A DNA stretch of 64,000 bases from positions 1-64,000 of the forward strand of contig JAFTDW010000004.1 of the NCBI GenBank assembly GCA_017454015.1. Reading direction: 5' to 3'. The position numbers and the translations under genes were made by a program. The notes under the pieces are model-generated. The model was not told the origin of the DNA. It searched no databases and saw nothing but the letters and a program-made list of their open reading frames with translations. This DNA is from Bacteroidales bacterium. Its GTDB lineage: Bacteria > Bacteroidota > Bacteroidia > Bacteroidales > P3. Shown in pieces: positions 59,208-64,000 of this stretch. The first letter of the stretch is position 1. The number at the start of each line of letters is the position of its first letter.

Positions 59208-61685
59208 ATGGAAGTTACAAACAACAACAATGTTGCGACTGCCCCACAACAAGGGACGACTGCTCAGAAAAATGATAACGCCATTTCGATAAAAGACCTG
59301 GTGTTTATCGTCATTAACAGTTGGTATTGGTTTGCGATATCAGTGTTTATCTGTCTGGTGGTAGCTGCTTTTGTATACAAGTCTAAACCTAAGACATACT
59401 CGGCAAAGGCCACGATACTTGTGAGGGATGACGACAGCCGTTCGCGTCGTTCGTCGCGCAGTATGGACCAGATGCTCAATAATATGGGTTTGGATAACAG
59501 CAGTTTATCGCTGGAAAATGAGATGTACATTATCCGTTCCTCGGCGATGGCACTCAATGTGGTGGAGACGTTGGGTTTGAACACCACATGTGCAAGGAAT
59601 GACTATTTTCACAAGATTTCATACTACAAGGACGCACCGTTGCGAATGTATATGTATAATCTTGATCCGAGCTATGATCCGTCGCTTCTGGTAGAGGTCA
59701 CGCCGTTGGGAGGAAACAAGTATAGTTACCGTTTGCCGCAGGGCAGGCGCTATAGCGAGCCGAAAGAGGCTTCATTCAATGAGATAGTGCCTATATCCAA
59801 CAGTATTTCATTTACTATTGACAAAACGGAGTATTTCAACAGTCGTTGTAAGGGTGTGGCGTTCCGTCTTTCGCGCGTGCCGGCAGAGAGTGTGGCTCGT
59901 ATGCTCAGTGGGCGCCTCAATGTGGGGCGAGCCGCCGAGAAAGCATCGATATTGTCTATAAGTTATACCGATGGCAACGCCCTGCGGGCCATAGAGGTTA
60001 TCGACACACTGATAGAAGCATACAACCAGGATGTGGTCAAGGACAAAAATCTTGTAGCCCAGAAGACAGAGGCGTTTATTGACGACAGAATCCAGCTTAT
60101 ATACGGTGAGTTAAACGATGTTGACTCACAGGTGGAGCAGATACAGAAAGATTCTCGCTACCCCGACATACAGTATGCAGGCGGAACACTCATGCAGAGC
60201 AGCACACGCTATAATGAAGAGGTTGTGAGGCTTGAAATGGAGTTGATGCTTGTGAAGTACTTACAGGAATATATTACAGATCCAGCCAACAGCGAGGAAC
60301 TGATACCTGCCAACGTGGGTGTCAGCGACGGAACCATACAGTCGCTGATAAGTACCTATAATCAGCAATTGCTTACTTACAATAAGTTGCGCAAGACGGC
60401 AGGCGTAAACAACCCCACTCTTAAGAATCAGCAGGAGCAGCTTGCCGCCACACACAAGGTTATCTCCGAGTCGGTGAACAACCTTGTGCAGAATGCGACC
60501 ACGCGTCTGCAAACAGCGCGATCCCAGCAGCAGAGAGCTCAGGGGCAGATAATAGCTATGCCTACACAGAACAAGGCGGTCACGGAGATCACGCGTCAGC
60601 AGAAAATCAAGGAAGAGCTCTATCTCTACTTGCTGAGCAAACGTGAAGAGAATGCCATGAACCTTGCCGTGACGGTGGCTAATGCCAAGGTGGTGGAGAG
60701 TGCCCGTTTGGGTAGCGTAGGTCCAAGTTTTTCCAAGTTTATACTTGTGGGCTTCGCCCTCGGTTTGGCTCTACCCGCCGTTGTAATGTTCAGTATAAGC
60801 TTTTTCAACACCAAGCTGCGCTCTAAGATTGACGTGGAGAAGAACCTCACCATACCCCTCCTGGGTGAGATACCGCAGAAACCCAAAGGACGTGAGGACG
60901 ACGATATTCTGGTTACCGCCAAAGGCGTTGACTTGGTCACCGAATCGTTCCGCATACTGCATTCCAACCTGCCCTTCTTCCTCAACCAGAATGAGCATCA
61001 GGTTATCCAGACCGTATCGACCATCCCCGGCGAAGGTAAGTCGTACACCGCACTCAACCTTGCCCTCTCGTTGGCCTATTCAGGCAAGAAAACCATATTG
61101 GTAGACATGGACTTCCGCCGTCGAGGCCTCTCAAAGGTGATGGATCGCCACAACCGCATGGGAATCATCCATTACTTCCTTGGGCAGACCGATAGCGAAG
61201 AGGACATCATAATGCACAGCCAGTCGAGTGAAAACCTTGACTATGTGGTGTGCGAAAAAACTCCTCCCAATGCAACACAGCTTCTGATGGGAGAAAAACT
61301 TGAGGCCTTGACAGACTACCTGCGCCAGCACTACGACTACGTCATATACGACTCCACCCCTGCCCAGATAATTGCCGACGCCGTGGTTATCAACAGAGTC
61401 TCCGACATAACCCTATATATAATGCGCATAGGCGTGCTCAAGAAAGCCTCTTTCCCGTTTATTCAGGAGCTTTACGACAAGAAGAAATTCAAGAACATGG
61501 CTATAGTCCTCACCGACACACCCCTTATCAAGCGTCGCTACGGCGGCTACGGTTACGGTTATGGCTATGGTTACGGCTATGGTTACGGCTACGGTTACGG
61601 TTATGGCTACGGCTACGGTTACGGTTACGGCTATGGTTACGGCAGCCCCTACGGCTCGTCCGAGGAAGGTGTTGGCAACCAGTAA
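59208..61685 (+). CDS. Wzc-like chain-length regulator and bacterial tyrosine kinase
   Basis: The 825-residue inner-membrane protein has a Wzz domain with spans at about residues 35-60 and 505-530, a coiled-coil periplasmic region, and a C-terminal BY-kinase. Walker A is [19 protein letters not shown] near residue 608 and Walker A' is VDMDFRRRG. The tail, instead of a simple tyrosine cluster, is about 16 Gly-Tyr pairs at residues 780-812, then [13 protein letters not shown]. These proteins set polymer length through cycles of tyrosine autophosphorylation. Confidence 0.92.
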   Translation: MEVTNNNNVATAPQQGTTAQKNDNAISIKDLVFIVINSWYWFAISVFICLVVAAFVYKSKPKTYSAKATILVRDDDSRSRRSSRSMDQMLNNMGLDNSSLSLENEMYIIRSSAMALNVVETLGLNTTCARNDYFHKISYYKDAPLRMYMYNLDPSYDPSLLVEVTPLGGNKYSYRLPQGRRYSEPKEASFNEIVPISNSISFTIDKTEYFNSRCKGVAFRLSRVPAESVARMLSGRLNVGRAAEKASILSISYTDGNALRAIEVIDTLIEAYNQDVVKDKNLVAQKTEAFIDDRIQLIYGELNDVDSQVEQIQKDSRYPDIQYAGGTLMQSSTRYNEEVVRLEMELMLVKYLQEYITDPANSEELIPANVGVSDGTIQSLISTYNQQLLTYNKLRKTAGVNNPTLKNQQEQLAATHKVISESVNNLVQNATTRLQTARSQQQRAQGQIIAMPTQNKAVTEITRQQKIKEELYLYLLSKREENAMNLAVTVANAKVVESARLGSVGPSFSKFILVGFALGLALPAVVMFSISFFNTKLRSKIDVEKNLTIPLLGEIPQKPKGREDDDILVTAKGVDLVTESFRILHSNLPFFLNQNEHQVIQTVSTIPGEGKSYTALNLALSLAYSGKKTILVDMDFRRRGLSKVMDRHNRMGIIHYFLGQTDSEEDIIMHSQSSENLDYVVCEKTPPNATQLLMGEKLEALTDYLRQHYDYVIYDSTPAQIIADAVVINRVSDITLYIMRIGVLKKASFPFIQELYDKKKFKNMAIVLTDTPLIKRRYGGYGYGYGYGYGYGYGYGYGYGYGYGYGYGYGYGSPYGSSEEGVGNQ
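61543..61641 (+). repeat. Hexamer microsatellite encoding (Gly-Tyr)n
   Basis: About sixteen units of GGYTAY (GGTTAC, GGTTAT, GGCTAC and similar) in a row, in frame within the Wzc-like gene. Each unit is 6 bp, so gain or loss of units keeps the frame. Confidence 0.9.
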
Positions 61686-61744
61686 GTCAAGTATCCACAC
61701 CGTCATACCAGATAATAATAAACTCTGCAAACCACTACGAAGAA

Positions 61745-62626
61745 ATGAAAGGCATAGTTCTCGCCGGCGGCTCCGGCACCCGGCTCTATCCTATAACAAA
61801 AGGTGTCAGCAAGCAACTGCTCCCTATCTACGACAAGCCCATGGTCTACTATCCTATCAGTGTGCTCATGCTTGCCGGTATTCGCGACATACTTGTTATA
61901 TCAACACCTGCAGACCTGCCCGCTTTCCAGCGACTGCTCGGCGACGGAAGCGATTACGGCATCCATCTCTCATACGCAGAGCAACCATCCCCCGACGGCC
62001 TTGCGCAGGCTTTTATAATAGGTGAAGAATTTGTTGGCGACGACGACGTATGCTTGGTGTTGGGAGACAATATCTTCCATGGCAACGGCCTCGGCTCCAT
62101 GCTTCGCGAAGCTGTCCGCACTGCTGCCGAGGAGCGCAAAGCCACCATCTTCGGCTATTGGGTGGCCGACCCCGAGCGCTACGGCGTGGCCGAATTCGAC
62201 AATCAAGGCAACGTCCTCAGTATTGAGGAAAAGCCCCTCCACCCCAAGAGCAACTACGCCGTCGTGGGCCTCTATTTCTACCCCAACAAAGTTTTGCAGG
62301 TAGCCAAGACCATCAAGCCGTCGGCTCGTGGCGAACTGGAAATTACCTCGGTAAATCAACACTTCCTTGCCGATGGTCAGCTCAAGGCGCAGCTCCTTGG
62401 TCGGGGCTTTGCATGGCTCGACACCGGCACCCACGACTCCCTCGCCGAAGCCTCCACCTTTATAGAAGTCATTGAGAAACGCCAAGGCCTCAAGGTGGCC
62501 TGCCTCGAAGCAATAGCGTTCTCCAGAGGCTGGATCACAGCAGAACAGTTGGAGCTCATAGCCCAGCCTATGGCCAAAAACCAATACGGCCAGTACCTCC
62601 TGCGCATAGCCAAAGAAAACAAATGA
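61745..62626 (+). CDS. rmlA: Glucose-1-phosphate thymidylyltransferase
   Basis: RmlA makes dTDP-glucose, the first step to dTDP-L-rhamnose. The 293-residue protein has full length and motifs: [52 protein letters not shown] near residue 108 and [20 protein letters not shown]. It overlaps rmlC as ATGA. Confidence 0.96.
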   Translation: MKGIVLAGGSGTRLYPITKGVSKQLLPIYDKPMVYYPISVLMLAGIRDILVISTPADLPAFQRLLGDGSDYGIHLSYAEQPSPDGLAQAFIIGEEFVGDDDVCLVLGDNIFHGNGLGSMLREAVRTAAEERKATIFGYWVADPERYGVAEFDNQGNVLSIEEKPLHPKSNYAVVGLYFYPNKVLQVAKTIKPSARGELEITSVNQHFLADGQLKAQLLGRGFAWLDTGTHDSLAEASTFIEVIEKRQGLKVACLEAIAFSRGWITAEQLELIAQPMAKNQYGQYLLRIAKENK

Positions 62627-63174
62627 ATCTGATAACCACCGAAATACAAGGTCTCCTGATAATAGAGCCTGTAGTCCACGGCGACAGCCGCGGCTACTTC
62701 CTCGAGAGCTTCAACAGCCGCGATTTCCAAGAAGCCACAGGCATCTCGGCCCCCTTTGTCCAAGACAACGAGTCCAAGTCGTCTTACGGTGTCCTTCGCG
62801 GCCTCCACTACCAAAAACCGCCTCACGCTCAGAGCAAACTCGTGCGTGTCGTTCGCGGCAAAGTGCTCGATGTAGCCGTCGACCTCCGTCGCAACTCGCC
62901 AACCTACGGAAAACACGTCGCCGTCGAACTCAGCGAAGACAACCATCGCCAATTCTATATCCCCCAAGGATTCGCCCACGGTTTCGTAGTGCTTAGCAAA
63001 GAGGCTGTATTTCAATATAAATGCGACGCATACTACAACCCGCAAAGCGAAGGAGCCATAGCTTGGGACGACCCCACGCTCGCGATCAACTGGCAGATAC
63101 CACATTCCGATGTTATCCTCTCCCCCAAAGACTCCAGCCATCCCCGCCTTGCCGACACCGCCAGCCCTTTTTAA
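62623..63174 (+). CDS. rmlC: dTDP-4-dehydrorhamnose 3,5-epimerase
   Basis: RmlC epimerises dTDP-4-keto-6-deoxyglucose at C3 and C5. The 183-residue cupin has [18 protein letters not shown], the catalytic histidine in [13 protein letters not shown] near residue 62, and [16 protein letters not shown]. It begins within the rmlA stop (ATGA). rmlB is not seen between rmlA and rmlD; it may lie beyond the window. Confidence 0.96.
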   Translation: MNLITTEIQGLLIIEPVVHGDSRGYFLESFNSRDFQEATGISAPFVQDNESKSSYGVLRGLHYQKPPHAQSKLVRVVRGKVLDVAVDLRRNSPTYGKHVAVELSEDNHRQFYIPQGFAHGFVVLSKEAVFQYKCDAYYNPQSEGAIAWDDPTLAINWQIPHSDVILSPKDSSHPRLADTASPF

Positions 63175-63221
63175 CCGAAGGTCATGAGCACCTATGAAAT
63201 AAAAACATGGGCAGCGAATAA
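63175..63221 (+). repeat. Dispersed intergenic repeat, copy h
   Basis: CCGAAGGTCATGAGCACC, TATGAAATAAAAACATGG and GCAGCGAATAA. It splits rmlC from rmlD and matches copy a at 429-471 best. Confidence 0.8.
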
Positions 63222-63286
63222 GTGCAATTCCAACAGCGACAAAACCATACGCATCAGCTTACCCTAATAACTTATCTAATTAGAAG

Positions 63287-64000
63287 ATGGTAGTACTCGT
63301 CACAGGTGCCAACGGTCAACTCGGCTCGCACATAAGGCTACTCGCCTCCAACTCCCCGCATACATTTATCTTCACCGACATCGACACCCTCGACATCACC
63401 AATGCCGAAGCAGTGCAGTGCACCGTCGCCAGCCACAACGTCGAGTGCATCATCAACTGTGCAGCTTATACCAACGTCGACCGCGCCGAGGACGACGAAC
63501 CTGCCGCCCACCTCATCAACGCCACAGCCCCGCGCATACTGGCCGAAGCCATAAAAGCTCGCGGCGGATGGCTGATACATGTCTCTACCGACTACGTGTT
63601 CGGCGGCACCATCTCCAACACCCCCTGTAACGAACTCCAGCCCGTCAACCCCACTGGCGCCTACGGCCGCACCAAGCTCGCAGGCGAGCAGGCTGTCGTT
63701 GGCTCGGGCTGCAACTATCTGATAATCCGCACGGCATGGCTATATAGCGAGTATGGCAAGAATTTTGTTAAAACCATGCTCGCCCTCACTTCACAAAAAG
63801 ACTCTCTCAATGTGGTCTACGACCAAGTGGGCACCCCCACCTATGCCGCAGACCTCGCAAAGGCCATCTTCCACATCGTTGACAACCAGCTATACCACAA
63901 CCAACAAGGCATATACAACTATTCTGACGAAGGCGTGTGCAGCTGGTTCGACTTCGCCATGGCCATAGCTCGCATCGCAGGCAACACCAACTGCGCAATT
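63287..64000 (+). CDS. rmlD: dTDP-4-dehydrorhamnose reductase, partial (runs off the window)
   Basis: The visible 238 residues hold the start of RmlD, which reduces dTDP-4-keto-rhamnose to dTDP-rhamnose. LVTGANGQLGSHIRLLAS is the NAD(P)-binding motif, INCAAYTNVDRAEDDE and HVSTDYVFGG follow, and YxxxK is seen in GAYGRTKLAGE. No stop is reached by 64000; about 45-60 residues should be missing. The ATG at 63287 follows repeat copy h by 65 bp. Confidence 0.92.
   Translation, partial: MVVLVTGANGQLGSHIRLLASNSPHTFIFTDIDTLDITNAEAVQCTVASHNVECIINCAAYTNVDRAEDDEPAAHLINATAPRILAEAIKARGGWLIHVSTDYVFGGTISNTPCNELQPVNPTGAYGRTKLAGEQAVVGSGCNYLIIRTAWLYSEYGKNFVKTMLALTSQKDSLNVVYDQVGTPTYAADLAKAIFHIVDNQLYHNQQGIYNYSDEGVCSWFDFAMAIARIAGNTNCAI

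Noticed and set aside
63184-63267. Small frame starting MSTYEIKTWAANK in repeat copy h
   Set aside because: The start is part of the dispersed repeat, and the same frame is stopped in other copies.

Overview
The window looks like a chromosomal segment of a Bacteroidales (Bacteroidota) bacterium with a type IX secretion system (T9SS). The evidence is a fused SecDF, DUF4301 and DUF4271 proteins, a PorV/PorQ-family barrel, a gingipain-like C25 peptidase with a C-terminal sorting domain, reverse rubrerythrin, and many promoters of the TAnnTTTG type, three of them with a TTTTTG box 20-21 bp upstream. No rRNA, tRNA or CRISPR array was seen.

Layout. 0.4-8.1 kb (minus strand): an operon for a membrane-bound heterodisulfide-reductase-like (Hdr) electron-transfer complex ending in the [FeFe]-hydrogenase maturase HydE, preceded by a two-domain VOC protein; the spacers carry copies of a dispersed intergenic repeat. 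8.2-11.5 kb: membrane-anchored AraC regulator, phosphoglucomutase/phosphomannomutase, GlsB-like membrane protein. 11.6-15.7 kb: an accessory region with three direct repeats, a promoter, a roughly 320-nt highly structured candidate RNA with its own terminator, two AT-rich genes for exported proteins, and an AAA ATPase gene lying between two remnants of a T9SS sorting domain. 15.8-23 kb (minus): comF, queA, pssA, an OmpA/TPR lipoprotein, a MITE-like element, a 46-codon small gene with a textbook promoter, DUF4301 and a small lipoprotein.

23-29.7 kb: cyclophilin-type isomerase, pheS, folB, radC, secDF and a small membrane protein. 29.7-39.4 kb: a three-gene block of a TonB-dependent receptor without SusD, a 1588-aa exported protein and a PorV-like barrel. 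39.4-47 kb: greA, HIT protein, purM, a C25 peptidase with T9SS tail, DUF4271, hemD, rnpA, yidD, lipoprotein. 47-52.6 kb (minus): TPR lipoprotein, S9 dipeptidyl peptidase, polyprenol-phosphate-mannose-synthase-like transferase, and a small operon of PqqD-like RRE protein, HPr-kinase-like protein and a signal-peptidase/VanZ fusion. 52.7-58.1 kb: reverse rubrerythrin, lpxK, AddB-like nuclease, nucleotidyltransferase. 58.3-64 kb: start of a surface polysaccharide locus (Wza-like, Wzc-like BY-kinase with a long Gly-Tyr tail, rmlA, rmlC, rmlD running off the window edge).

The strongest candidates for something undescribed are the structured RNA at about 11997-12314, the TonB receptor/giant exported protein/PorV-like block, the RRE-kinase-peptidase cassette with no visible substrate, and the dispersed repeat that supplies the end of one gene.
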